DNA from: JAFLCM01 sp046154665 | GTDB lineage: Bacteria; Planctomycetota; Phycisphaerae; Phycisphaerales; UBA1924 | Assembly (NCBI GenBank): GCA_046154665.1 | Contig: JBJXFG010000106.1 | Coordinates: 1-64,000 of the forward strand | DNA length: 64,000 bases | Direction: 5' to 3' | Shown here: positions 8,148 to 17,370 of the stretch, in pieces | Numbering within the stretch: the stretch's first letter is position 1 | Layout of the letters: every line of letters begins with the position of its first letter | Position numbers and translations under genes: made by a program | The notes under the pieces: model-generated | What the model was told of the DNA's origin: nothing | Database searches by the model: none | Seen by the model: only the letters and a program-made list of their open reading frames with translations

Positions 8148-11100
8148 ATGCCCACCAAGAAACTGCCGACGAACCCTGCCTGGCTCGCCCTCGCCGCCGG
8201 AGCCGCCTTCGCGCTGGCACCCTCGGCGAGTGCCGCCGATGCCCCCGCCGCATCGGTCACTTCCGGTGCGGGCTCGCCCGCCGGTGGCGGCGGCCTTGTG
8301 CCCGCGGCCGTGCGCCCCGACGCGACGATGCTGCAGTTCCCGGATGTCCACGGGGATCGGATTGTGTTTTCGTACGCGAATGACCTTTGGCTGGCCCCCA
8401 AGTCCGGCGGGGTCGCCACGCGGCTCGCGTCGCCGCCCGGGCCCGAGACCTTCCCGCGCTTCAGCCCTGACGGGAAGACCATCGCCTTCGTCGGCAACTA
8501 TGAGGGCAACCGCGATCTCTACACCATCCCCGCCGACGGCGCGGGCTTGGCCACGCGCGTCACCCATCACCCCGGCAACGAGACGCTCAGCGACTGGACG
8601 CCCGACGGCAAGCGGCTGATCTTCTATACCGTCGGCCTCGGCGGGCTCACCCGTCAGCAGCAGCTCTTTACCGTCGATGCGACGGGCGGGCTGCCCGTGC
8701 AGTTGCCGGTGCCCTACGGCACGTTCGCGTCGATTTCGCCCGATGGCAACTGGCTGGCGTACACGCCGCACACGACTGACTTTCGCACGTGGAAGCGTTA
8801 CCGCGGCGGCATGGCCACCGACATCTGGCTGCTCAATCTGAAGGACAAGACCTCAAAGAAGGCGACCGACTTTGACGGCACCGATACCGCGCCGATGTTT
8901 GATCTATCGGGCGGTAATACGCTGTATTACCTGAGTGATGCGGGCCAGAACCACCTGCTGAACATCTGGTCGTTCGACCCCGGCACCGGCAAGCGGAACC
9001 AGGTGACGACGTTTGACAAGTTCGATTGCAAGTGGCCCAGCATGGGCGGGCCGGGGCAGGGCGAAGTGGTGCTGCAGAACGGGTCGGGCTTGCACATCGT
9101 GAGCCTGAAAACCGGGGCCGCGACGCCGATCGACGTGGTGATCCCCGGCGACCGGCCCAGCCTGCGGGCGCGTGCCGTTGATTACGCCAACTTCATGGGT
9201 GCCCTGGACATCTCCGGAACCGGCAAGCGGGTGGTGGTTGAGGCCCGCGGCGATCTGTGGTCGCTTCCTGCGAAAGAAGGTGCCGCCACGCCGCTGACCC
9301 GCACCGACCACCTCGCCGAGCGGTACCCGACGCTGAGCCCCGACGGCAAGAGCGTCGCGTACATGTCGGATGCTTCGGGCGAGTATGAGCTGTACGTCAT
9401 GCCGCTCGACGGCAAGGGCGAGCCGAAGCAGCTCACCACATCCGGGCAGGGAGGCGTTCCCGCCGCGGCGTGGCGCTACACCGGCGTGTTCGCGCCCGAC
9501 TCGAAGTCCGTGACCTGGACGGGCAAGGACGGCACGCTCTATCTCACCACGATCGAATCCGGCGAGACGGTGAAGGTCGCCACCGACCAGTGGGCCAACA
9601 CGCCTTCGCACTCGTTCTCGTCGGATTCACAGTGGATCGCGCTGACGCTCGCCGACGAGAACCAGCAGAGCGCGATCTGGCTGTACAACATCCCCGAGAA
9701 GAAGCTGACGCGCGTCACCGAGTCGTTCTTCAACTGCCTGAGTCCCGCGTTCGACCGCGAGGGCAAGTACCTCTACTACACCGTCGACAACAAGTTCCAG
9801 GCCACCTACGCCACGATCGATTCGACCTTCATCTACAAGGATTCGACGGCGATCGTGTGTGTGCCGCTGCGAAACGACATCGATTCGCCCTTCGCGCCCA
9901 AGAATGATGCGGAAGGGGAAAAGAAAAAGGACGACAAGAAGGACGGCGAGAAGAAGGACGAAGGCAAGTCCGACGACGCTGAAAAGAAGGACGAGGCCAA
10001 ACCCGAAGGCGACGCGGCCGAAGGCGACAAGAAGAATGACGCCGAGGCCGACAAGAAGGACGGCGAGAAGAAGGACGACAAGAAGGACGAGCCGAAAAAG
10101 CCCGACCCTGTGAAAATCGATGTCGACGGCTTCCAGGCCCGAGCGATCGAGCTCCCCCTCCCCGGCGGCAGCTACGGCAGCCTCATGGTTGCCGACGGCG
10201 GCAAGCTCCTCTTCATCGCCCAGAACCCGATCGACCCCGACGCCGACGAACCCCTCCGCGGCGGCACGCTCCGCATGTTCGATGTCAGCGACGAGGGCAA
10301 GGACGGCAAGCGCACCGCCAAGACCATCCTTGAAGGCGTCGAGGGGTTCGCGCTCAGCGGCGACGGCAAGAAGCTGCTCGTCCGGCGCGGCAAGGAGATG
10401 GCCGTCATCGACCCCGCGCCCGAACAGAAGTTTGAGAAGAAGGTTCCCACCGGCCAAATGAAGGGGCAGGTCGAGCCGCGCGTCGAGTGGAACCAGATCA
10501 TCACCGACGTGGAGCGACTCTTCCGCGACTTCTTCTATGTCGAGAACATGCACGGCGTCGACTGGCCGGCGCAGGTGGCCCGCTACCGCGGCATGCTCGC
10601 CGACGCCGTCACGCGGGACGATGTGAACTTCGTCATCCGCGAGCTCATCTCCGAACTCAACGTGGGCCACGCGTATCTCGGGAACCCGGGCGATATCGAC
10701 CCGCAGCCGAGCACGCCCACCGCGCTGCTCGGGGCGGACTACGAACTGGTCTCGGGCACGGAAGGCACCGCCTACCGCTTCAAGAAGATCTACACCGGTG
10801 CGGTGTGGGACACCGACGCCAAGGGCCCGCTCTCGCAGCCGGGCGTCAAGGTGAAGGAAGGCGACTTCCTGCTCGCCGTGAACGGCGTGCCGGTCGATAC
10901 CTCAAAGGACCCGTGGGCGGCTTTCGTGGGCATCAGCCCGGGTTCGACCGTGGCGCTCACGGTCGCCGCGGTGCCGAACATGAAGGGCACCCCCGAAAGC
11001 GACAACGCGCCGCGCGACATCTACGTCAAGGCCATCGGCTCAGGCGAGGAAGTCGGCCTGCGTTACCGCGCGTGGATCGAGCGCAACCGCGCCTATGTCG

Positions 11101-11744
11101 ACTACAAGACCGGCGGCAAGGTCGGTTACTGCTATGTCCCCAACACCGGCGTCGATGGGCAGACCGATCTGTTCCGCCAGTTCTACGGCCAGCGCGATAA
11201 AGAGGCCATGATCATCGATGAACGCTGGAATGGCGGCGGGCAGATCCCCAACCGGTTCATCGAACTGCTCAACCGCCCGCGACTCAACTACTGGGCACGG
11301 CGCGACGGGCTCGACTGGCCGTGGCCCTACGACGCCCACCAGGGCCCCAAGTGCATGCTCGTCAACGGACTGGCTGGCTCGGGCGGCGACTGCTTCCCGT
11401 GGTACTTCCAGAAGCTCGGCTTGGGAAAGGTCATCGGCAAGCGCACGTGGGGAGGCCTTGTCGGCATCTCCGGCAACCCAGGCCTGGTCGACGGCGGCTC
11501 GGTCACCGTCCCCACCTTCGGCTTCTATGAGAAGGACGGCACCTGGGGCGTCGAAGGTCACGGCATCGACCCCGACATCGTCGTCGAAGACGACCCCGCC
11601 CTCATGCAGGACGGCGGCGATCCACAGCTCGACGCCGCGATCGCCCAGATGGAGAAGGAAATGAAGGAGCGTCCGTACACCGCGCCCAAGCGGCCCAAGG
11701 CACCGGACCGCAAGGGCATGGGGTTGCCCGACGCCGATCGGTAA
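8148..11744 (+). CDS. secreted tricorn-like protease (S41 family)
   Basis: Large exported serine protease of 1198 aa. The start at 8148 is chosen for its signal peptide (WLALAAGAAFALAPSASAADA) and an upstream GGAG. The N-terminal half is two TolB/PD40-type beta-propellers (repeats such as FSPDGKTIAFVGN, LSPDGKSVAYMSDASGEYELY). Then comes a linker of about 65 residues, almost only Lys, Asp, Glu, Gly and Ala (about 585-655). The C-terminal third holds the tricorn C1 domain, a PDZ domain (GVKVKEGDFLLAVNGVPVD) and the S41 core. His841 in LNVGHAYLG and Ser1078 in LAGSGGDCFPW are the likely catalytic pair, followed by GKRTWGGLVGISG. It probably degrades peptides in the periplasm or at the surface. 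No aminopeptidase partner is nearby. Confidence 0.92.
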   Translation: MPTKKLPTNPAWLALAAGAAFALAPSASAADAPAASVTSGAGSPAGGGGLVPAAVRPDATMLQFPDVHGDRIVFSYANDLWLAPKSGGVATRLASPPGPETFPRFSPDGKTIAFVGNYEGNRDLYTIPADGAGLATRVTHHPGNETLSDWTPDGKRLIFYTVGLGGLTRQQQLFTVDATGGLPVQLPVPYGTFASISPDGNWLAYTPHTTDFRTWKRYRGGMATDIWLLNLKDKTSKKATDFDGTDTAPMFDLSGGNTLYYLSDAGQNHLLNIWSFDPGTGKRNQVTTFDKFDCKWPSMGGPGQGEVVLQNGSGLHIVSLKTGAATPIDVVIPGDRPSLRARAVDYANFMGALDISGTGKRVVVEARGDLWSLPAKEGAATPLTRTDHLAERYPTLSPDGKSVAYMSDASGEYELYVMPLDGKGEPKQLTTSGQGGVPAAAWRYTGVFAPDSKSVTWTGKDGTLYLTTIESGETVKVATDQWANTPSHSFSSDSQWIALTLADENQQSAIWLYNIPEKKLTRVTESFFNCLSPAFDREGKYLYYTVDNKFQATYATIDSTFIYKDSTAIVCVPLRNDIDSPFAPKNDAEGEKKKDDKKDGEKKDEGKSDDAEKKDEAKPEGDAAEGDKKNDAEADKKDGEKKDDKKDEPKKPDPVKIDVDGFQARAIELPLPGGSYGSLMVADGGKLLFIAQNPIDPDADEPLRGGTLRMFDVSDEGKDGKRTAKTILEGVEGFALSGDGKKLLVRRGKEMAVIDPAPEQKFEKKVPTGQMKGQVEPRVEWNQIITDVERLFRDFFYVENMHGVDWPAQVARYRGMLADAVTRDDVNFVIRELISELNVGHAYLGNPGDIDPQPSTPTALLGADYELVSGTEGTAYRFKKIYTGAVWDTDAKGPLSQPGVKVKEGDFLLAVNGVPVDTSKDPWAAFVGISPGSTVALTVAAVPNMKGTPESDNAPRDIYVKAIGSGEEVGLRYRAWIERNRAYVDYKTGGKVGYCYVPNTGVDGQTDLFRQFYGQRDKEAMIIDERWNGGGQIPNRFIELLNRPRLNYWARRDGLDWPWPYDAHQGPKCMLVNGLAGSGGDCFPWYFQKLGLGKVIGKRTWGGLVGISGNPGLVDGGSVTVPTFGFYEKDGTWGVEGHGIDPDIVVEDDPALMQDGGDPQLDAAIAQMEKEMKERPYTAPKRPKAPDRKGMGLPDADR

Positions 11745-11767
11745 AGCACGCGGTTGATCCATCCGAA

Positions 11768-11787
11768 CCCCGTGCGCGAGCACGGGG
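11768..11787 (+). other. GC-rich hairpin downstream of the tricorn-like gene
   Basis: CCCCGTGC / GCACGGGG with a GCGA loop, 23 bp past the stop. It has no T-tract, so it may stabilise the 3' end or be a palindromic repeat. Confidence 0.5.
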
Positions 11788-11806
11788 GCACTCTTCGAAA
11801 ATGCAC

Positions 11807-11833
11807 GGGCGTGGCGCAACGAACGCCGCGCCC
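11807..11833 (+). terminator. probable intrinsic terminator
   Basis: A 10-bp stem (GGGCGTGGCG / CGCCGCGCCC, one G-T pair) with a 7-nt loop is followed by GCTTTCTTGC. It separates the tricorn-like gene from the next plus-strand gene. The T-tract is short, so confidence is moderate. Confidence 0.5.
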
Positions 11834-11877
11834 GCTTTCTTGCGCTCCACGACGAAATCACCCGGTACCATCCGACC

Positions 11878-14800
11878 ATGCCCTCGGACCTCCGTGCCAC
11901 CGGTCGCATCATCGCCGCAGTCGCTTTCACGATCGTCGCGGGCGTGATCGTGTGGTCGGTGGTGAACCAGCGGCGCAGGGCCGCGGTGCCCGCAGCCGCG
12001 CCGGGTGCTGCGGGCCCGGCCACGCCGCCGTCTGCCGCTGTGCGCCCCGGCTCGGGCCTCATCGCCGGAAGTGAGAAGGGCACCTGGACGCGGGCCAGCC
12101 CCGTCACCGGCGTGATCGAGTCCCGCCTCGACTACAACCGCCTCACGCCGCTCGAGAACGGCCGCTACGAACTCGAAAGCCCCGGCGTTTGGCTGTTCGA
12201 TTCCGGCGTGCCGCAGGTCCACATCGGGGCCCCGCGCGCCACCGTGGTGTGGACTGTGCGCGACGAACCGCCCGAGGCCGGCGACCTGCTGGGGGGCGTC
12301 ACGGTCCGCGTCTTTCCGAAGACGGCACCGGCTGGCGGAGCGGCGTCAACCGGCACGACGCCGCCGCTCGAATCGGCCCTGTACACACTGGCGATCGACT
12401 CGGTTCACTTCGAGGGGGCGCTCTCGCAGCTCGAGAGCGCCGACCCGTTGACCATCCGAGGCCCCGGGCTCAGCGCCGACGCCACGGGACTGATGCTCCG
12501 CTTCAGCCCCGCGACGTCAAAGCTGGAGTACGCGCGGACGCTGGGCAAGCGAGCCCGCATCGAACCCGCCGCGTTTCGGCGGGGCCTCGATGCGCTCAGC
12601 CGCAAGAGCGACGAGAAAGAAAGAGAGCGTGCGCCCGGTTCGACGGCGGGCGAAACCGCCGCCCCGCTGCAACCCTACGAGCTCCTGCTCGCGGGGGCGC
12701 TGAAGGCGTCGCAGGGCCCGCGCACGCTCGAAGCGGGTTCGCTGCGTGTGTGGGCGATGCTCCGCGACGGGCGGGTGGCGGAGGGGGCGATCGCGCCGTT
12801 CGCCCAGCCTTCGCCGGGCGCTGCGGCCGCGTCGAGCTCCGGCGAGCCTGCGTCATCCGGCTCTGGTGCCGCCGGGCCTGATGAGCTCCCCATCGAGATC
12901 GCCTGGACAGGCCCGCTCGAAATTCGCTCGCTCGCCGAGCGCCCCGACGAACTCGCCGCCGATCTGCTGAGGATGCGACTCGACGGCGTGCTGCCCGATC
13001 GGCCTGAGAACGCCGAGCGCGTGCGTCTCGCTGACACGCGGCAAGCGTTCGAGCTCGACGCCGGCTCGATCGACTACCGGGCGACGACTCGCACGCTCGC
13101 CGTCGCCGCGCCGGCGGGCGATGGACTCACGTTTCTGGCGCGGGCTGGTTCACCCGATGCCGCTCAGCCGCCGATTGAGGTCCGCGCTCGGGCGCTGAGC
13201 CTCGACCTTACCACCGGCGTCGGCGCCATGCCGGGCTCTGGATCGCTCTCCTCCGTGCCCGCCGGCGTCGGCGGCGAAGGCGCTGCGACCCCCACCACGG
13301 TCACATGGAAGGGTCGCGCCGACTTCGAGCTCGATACGACCAACGGCCCCGCCGGCGCGGGCGGCGTGTTCCTGCCGACGCGCGTGACCCTGTCGGACCA
13401 CGTCCGTGTCGCGGCCACTGAGGGCGCGGCCTCGGCCGACCTCGCCGACCTGCGCTTCCGACGCCTCGAAACTGCGCCCGGGAAACCCACGGCGATTCCC
13501 GCGCAGATCGTTCTCGACGGTGCCGCTGAGGCGAAGACACCCGAGGGCGCTGTCCGCGCTCAGCGGCTCACGCTGTCGTTCCATGAGAAGCCCGATGCAC
13601 GGGGCCGGGCCGTGCCCCGAGTCGCGTCGGCCCGTGGCAGCGCCGTCGCCGAGCGGCAGACCGACGACGGCCTCGAACGCATCGAGGCACGCTCCATCGA
13701 CGCGGTGCTTGGGTTCGTGGCCGAGGGCGCCGAAGCCAACATCGGCGACGGGAGCGCGAAGCCCGGCGCCGCTGGCCAAGGCCGCCTGCAGGTGACGACG
13801 ATCAACGCCGAGAGCTCCGTCGTCTTCACCGGCAAGAACAACCTCCGCGCGGGTGCCGAGCGTCTCGACGCCGATGTGCCCAGTCGCGCCGTCGCACTCG
13901 TCGGCACGCGCGAGAACCCCGCGGTGATCTCCAGCGGCGTTGCGCCCGATCCCGGCAAGCCCACGGAAACCCCACAGAGCCTGACCGCCGAGCGCATCAA
14001 CCTCGACGGCGCTGCCCGCACGGTGATCGTGCCGGGCCCTGGTGTGGCGCGGTACCGCGCCGACACCGGCACTTCGCGCCAGTCGCTGGGCGTCGAGTGG
14101 TTGAGGGGAATGACGTACAACGAAGGCACCGGGGTCGCCACCATCGAGGGCCGGGTCGTTGCGCTGGGCGAGCGCGACGAGCACGATTTCTACAAAGCCA
14201 CCGCCGACCGCGCCACGCTGAGGCTCTCCAACGCCGCGGGCAAGTCGACGCTGGACGAGATCACGCTCGAACGCACCGGCGTCGACGCGGGCGGCGCCAA
14301 CTTTGTCGAGGTCGAGGCCCGGCGCATCAAGCCGGGGACTCGCGCCGCGCCGGAACTCGAGGGGCTCGTCAATCTCCGCGCCCCCGCGCTGACCGTGCTG
14401 CCGCAAGCGAAGGCGATGAAGATTCCCGGCGCGGGCCGCATCATTCTTGACGACCGGCGCGAGGGCGCGACCCCGGACCCGAACCAGAGCGCCGCCTTCG
14501 AAGACCTGCGCGGCAAGAGCGTCGTTGAATGGACCGGCTCGCTCGACACGTTGCAACCCTCGGGCACGCTGCGAGTCGAGCAAGGCGTGCGGGTGCGACA
14601 CCTGCCGCCGGGAGCGAGCGAGGCGATGCTGCTCGAGGCCGCAACCCTCGCGCTTGACCTGGTTTGGCCCGGCGACGGCGACACCAACCAGCAGCCCCGC
14701 CTGTCGCGCCTCAGCGCCGACGGCGGCGTGTTCGTCAAGCACACCCGCGCCCGGCTGGTGGGCTCGGCGCTTTCGTTCGATTCCACCGCGAACCAGGTGC

Positions 14801-14943
14801 TGGTCGCCGGCTCGCCCGAGCGGCCCGTCACCATCGAAGACCTTCAGACCGGCGCGACAACCAACGCCGACGGCGTGCGGTTCGACCCCGCCACCGGGAC
14901 GTGGGAGGCGCAGAACGTCGGGACGATCACGGTGCCGCGGTGA
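11878..14943 (+). CDS. giant membrane-anchored LptA/LptC-like protein (hypothetical)
   Basis: A 1021-aa protein with one N-terminal membrane helix (IIAAVAFTIVAGVIVWSVV, residues 10-28) and a large periplasmic part. Several stretches look like the OstA/LptA-LptC beta-jellyroll family that carries lipopolysaccharide: GRYELESPGVWLFD early, then repeated patterns such as RVASARGSAVAERQTDDGLERIEARSID, INAESSVVFTGKNNLRAGAERLDAD and, late, LRVEQGVRVRHLPPG. Normal LptA and LptC are only about 180-200 aa, so this would be an expanded form. The tail AQNVGTITVPR ends on a predicted strand. No ribosome site is evident. Alternatives are an AsmA-like lipid-transfer protein or a planctomycete-specific envelope protein. 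The envelope role is inferred. Confidence 0.55.
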   Translation: MPSDLRATGRIIAAVAFTIVAGVIVWSVVNQRRRAAVPAAAPGAAGPATPPSAAVRPGSGLIAGSEKGTWTRASPVTGVIESRLDYNRLTPLENGRYELESPGVWLFDSGVPQVHIGAPRATVVWTVRDEPPEAGDLLGGVTVRVFPKTAPAGGAASTGTTPPLESALYTLAIDSVHFEGALSQLESADPLTIRGPGLSADATGLMLRFSPATSKLEYARTLGKRARIEPAAFRRGLDALSRKSDEKERERAPGSTAGETAAPLQPYELLLAGALKASQGPRTLEAGSLRVWAMLRDGRVAEGAIAPFAQPSPGAAAASSSGEPASSGSGAAGPDELPIEIAWTGPLEIRSLAERPDELAADLLRMRLDGVLPDRPENAERVRLADTRQAFELDAGSIDYRATTRTLAVAAPAGDGLTFLARAGSPDAAQPPIEVRARALSLDLTTGVGAMPGSGSLSSVPAGVGGEGAATPTTVTWKGRADFELDTTNGPAGAGGVFLPTRVTLSDHVRVAATEGAASADLADLRFRRLETAPGKPTAIPAQIVLDGAAEAKTPEGAVRAQRLTLSFHEKPDARGRAVPRVASARGSAVAERQTDDGLERIEARSIDAVLGFVAEGAEANIGDGSAKPGAAGQGRLQVTTINAESSVVFTGKNNLRAGAERLDADVPSRAVALVGTRENPAVISSGVAPDPGKPTETPQSLTAERINLDGAARTVIVPGPGVARYRADTGTSRQSLGVEWLRGMTYNEGTGVATIEGRVVALGERDEHDFYKATADRATLRLSNAAGKSTLDEITLERTGVDAGGANFVEVEARRIKPGTRAAPELEGLVNLRAPALTVLPQAKAMKIPGAGRIILDDRREGATPDPNQSAAFEDLRGKSVVEWTGSLDTLQPSGTLRVEQGVRVRHLPPGASEAMLLEAATLALDLVWPGDGDTNQQPRLSRLSADGGVFVKHTRARLVGSALSFDSTANQVLVAGSPERPVTIEDLQTGATTNADGVRFDPATGTWEAQNVGTITVPR

Positions 14944-15053
14944 AGCGACCGCGCGGCGAACGGAGATTCGCGCTGGCGCGGATCGCGGCGATTCGCGGCG
15001 GAGACAGCGCACATCGTCGGCGAGAGGCCCGAGTCACGCGATGAAGATTCGCG

Positions 15054-17138
15054 TCACCACGTCACGTTCATGATGTCGTTGAACGTCACGATGACGAACA
15101 TCGTGCCGATGAGGGCCAGGCCCGCCAGCGTCACCGCGTTCTGGACGCGCATCGGCACCGGCTTGCGCGCGATCCCCTCGTAGCACAGCATGAGGAACAG
15201 CCCGCCGTCAACGATCGGCAGAGGCAGGAAGTTCACCACCGCCAAGTTGGCGCTGATCAGGCCCAAGAAGAACAGCACGTACACCAGACCCTCTTCGGCG
15301 AAGCGTGAGCCGAGGTCGATGATCCCCACCGGGCCCTTGAGGTGCTCGACCTTGACCGTGCCCTGGAAGAGTCGGAGAAACGTGAGGTAGGTCATCACCA
15401 GGACACGCTTGGTCTTGGCGACGCCCATCATCAGCGCGTCGACCGGGCCGGAGGCCTTCACGATGAGGGACGCCGGTTGGAAGACGGCGTCGATCTGATC
15501 GGGGACCACCCACGACGCGCTCGCGAGGCTCTCGACCTGCTCAGCCGAAAACTCCACCGGCACGGAACGCTCGGCGCTCTCGCCCGCGGCGATGAACGCC
15601 ACGCTTGTCGGCGAGCGGACGGCGGCCGATTCCTTCGGGCCCGCGGCGGCCTTCATCGCGGTTCGCAGCTCAGCGAAACTCGTGATCGGCGTTTCGCCGA
15701 CCCTTGTGATCGTCGCGCCACCCGGGACGCTGAGCGGTTTGATCGCATCGCCCGCGGAACCCGCGCCGTCGCGCCACGCCGCCGTGACGTTCGCGACGCG
15801 CGGGGTTTCAGTCGCTTCGCGGATCGTAAAGCCGATGGTGCCTTCTTTCGAGACGTTGGCGATGATGTTGACGCGCGTCTCGCCCCCTTCGCCACCCGCG
15901 CGCAGCACCGTCATCGGGATGGTCGAGCCGGCTTTGGCGCGGATGGCGGTGATCGCCGTGGCGATGTCGGGGTATTCGTGATCGCCCACCTTCGCGAACA
16001 CGTCGCCCGCGACCAGCCCCGATGCCTTGCCCGCGTCCTGCACGGCGTCGGCCTTCATGAGCGGCATCAGGCCCACGACGTGCGTGGCCTGGACGGGTTC
16101 GCGCCCGTCGATCTGCGCGATCGCGCGGGCATACTCGGGCTCCGGCTTGAAAGGCACGGTGACGAGTTGGCCGCTCGGCCCGCGGAATCCGAGTGTGATC
16201 TCGCGCCCCAGCGAGTGCTTCGCCGCATCGTGCAGCGGCGTCAGTGTGGCAACGCCGTCGGAACGGTCGGTTTCGTGGATCGCCGTGCCCTCGATCGATT
16301 CGAGCACGGCGCCGTAGGGGACGCCCGCGAAGCCGATCTTGGCCATTTCCTCTTCGGCGAATCTGCGCTCGCTGGGGCGCGCGGGGCGTGTGAAGAGCGT
16401 GCGTGAGCGTGCCGGCGCGACGCCGATCTGCATGATCCGCATCGTGCCGCCTTCGACCGGGGAGACGGCGAGTTCGACGCGCTCGCCCTCGCGGTCCACT
16501 TCAAGCCGCACCGACTCGCCGCGGCCCGCCATGGCGGTGGCGATCTGAAGATCAGAGAAACTGACGGCGGGATGGCCGTCGATCGAGCGGATGACGTCGC
16601 CCTCGCGGAGCCCGGCGGCGGCCGCCGGCGTGCCCGCGCCGACGGCACCGATGATCGGCGCGACCTCGCGCATGCCGGCCATGAAGACGATGACGAACAG
16701 CACCGCGGCGAGGATGATGTTCATCACCACGCCGGCGCTGATGATCACCATGCGCTTCCAGACGGGGACGCTGGTGTAGCTGTCGGGGGCGGCGGAAGTC
16801 GCGCCGGGGTTGGCGTCTTCCTGGCCGAGCATGCGGACGTAACCGCCGAAGGGGATGTAGTTGAGGCGGTATTCGGTGGGGGACATCGCGTGCCGCCCCG
16901 CCGCGGGTGCCCCGCTTTCTTCGCCCGTGATCGCACGGCGGTAGTCGTCTTCGCTCGATCCCATGCGGAAACCGAGCCCCTTGCGCCACGAGCACACCGC
17001 GGGCCCGAAGCCGACGGCGAACGCGAAGACGCGCACGCCCGCCCAGCGTGCGGCGAGAAAGTGCCCGAGTTCATGGATGACGATCACCAGGCCGAAGCCC
17101 AGCAGCACCAGGACGATGTTGAACAAGGATTCGAACAT
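15054..17138 (-). CDS. rseP: RseP-like site-2 metalloprotease
   Basis: Intramembrane zinc protease, 694 aa from the start at 17138, which places the first membrane helix and HELGHF (His22, Glu23, His26) right at the N-terminus as in RseP. YIPFGGYVRMLGQED follows, as in the family. Between the two membrane halves lie PDZ domains (AAAAGLREGDVIRSIDGHPAVSF; a second around SGLVAGDVFAKVGDHEYPD; perhaps a third). The C-terminal half carries LKGPVGII and NFLPLPIVDGG, the second metal-binding motif. The family length in E. coli is 450; the excess is in the periplasmic PDZ region, a common feature in planctomycetes. Likely role is cleavage of membrane-bound anti-sigma factors or signal-peptide remnants. 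It is downstream of the sulfotransferase operon, separated by a repeat element at 17181-17335. Confidence 0.92.
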   Translation of the reverse strand: MFESLFNIVLVLLGFGLVIVIHELGHFLAARWAGVRVFAFAVGFGPAVCSWRKGLGFRMGSSEDDYRRAITGEESGAPAAGRHAMSPTEYRLNYIPFGGYVRMLGQEDANPGATSAAPDSYTSVPVWKRMVIISAGVVMNIILAAVLFVIVFMAGMREVAPIIGAVGAGTPAAAAGLREGDVIRSIDGHPAVSFSDLQIATAMAGRGESVRLEVDREGERVELAVSPVEGGTMRIMQIGVAPARSRTLFTRPARPSERRFAEEEMAKIGFAGVPYGAVLESIEGTAIHETDRSDGVATLTPLHDAAKHSLGREITLGFRGPSGQLVTVPFKPEPEYARAIAQIDGREPVQATHVVGLMPLMKADAVQDAGKASGLVAGDVFAKVGDHEYPDIATAITAIRAKAGSTIPMTVLRAGGEGGETRVNIIANVSKEGTIGFTIREATETPRVANVTAAWRDGAGSAGDAIKPLSVPGGATITRVGETPITSFAELRTAMKAAAGPKESAAVRSPTSVAFIAAGESAERSVPVEFSAEQVESLASASWVVPDQIDAVFQPASLIVKASGPVDALMMGVAKTKRVLVMTYLTFLRLFQGTVKVEHLKGPVGIIDLGSRFAEEGLVYVLFFLGLISANLAVVNFLPLPIVDGGLFLMLCYEGIARKPVPMRVQNAVTLAGLALIGTMFVIVTFNDIMNVTW

Positions 17139-17180
17139 GCGGGGGAGGTTAGGTGGGTCGGGGGTAGGGAACGGCGGAGG

Positions 17181-17335
17181 GAAGTGGTCAAGTGGTCGAG
17201 TGGTCGAGTGCGGACCAGGGTTCGGCGATCGGGGATCGGGACTCAGGCAGAGCCTCGGACCCTGACCACTGAACCCTGCTTCGCGGGTTGCCCGGGGCTC
17301 GGTTGCACTTGACCACTCGTCCACTAGACCACTTC
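17181..17335. repeat. empty element with inverted 8-nt tandem arrays
   Basis: Left arm: GAAG then TGGTCAAG, TGGTCGAG, TGGTCGAG (17185-17208). Right arm: CACTTGAC, CACTCGTC, CACTAGAC, CACTTC (17306-17335). The right arm reversed reads GAAGTGGTC... in the same register as the left, so both outer ends are identical. The 95-bp centre has no gene. It lies between two minus-strand genes. Confidence 0.75.
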
Positions 17336-17370
17336 TTCCACCGGCCCCGCCCTGAAGGTCGGGGTTCTGT

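Noticed and set aside
13150..15012. 620-codon minus-strand open frame opposite the LptA-like gene
   Set aside because: Low-complexity Gly/Arg/Ala translation without domains; the plus-strand frame has a membrane helix and beta-strand patterns.
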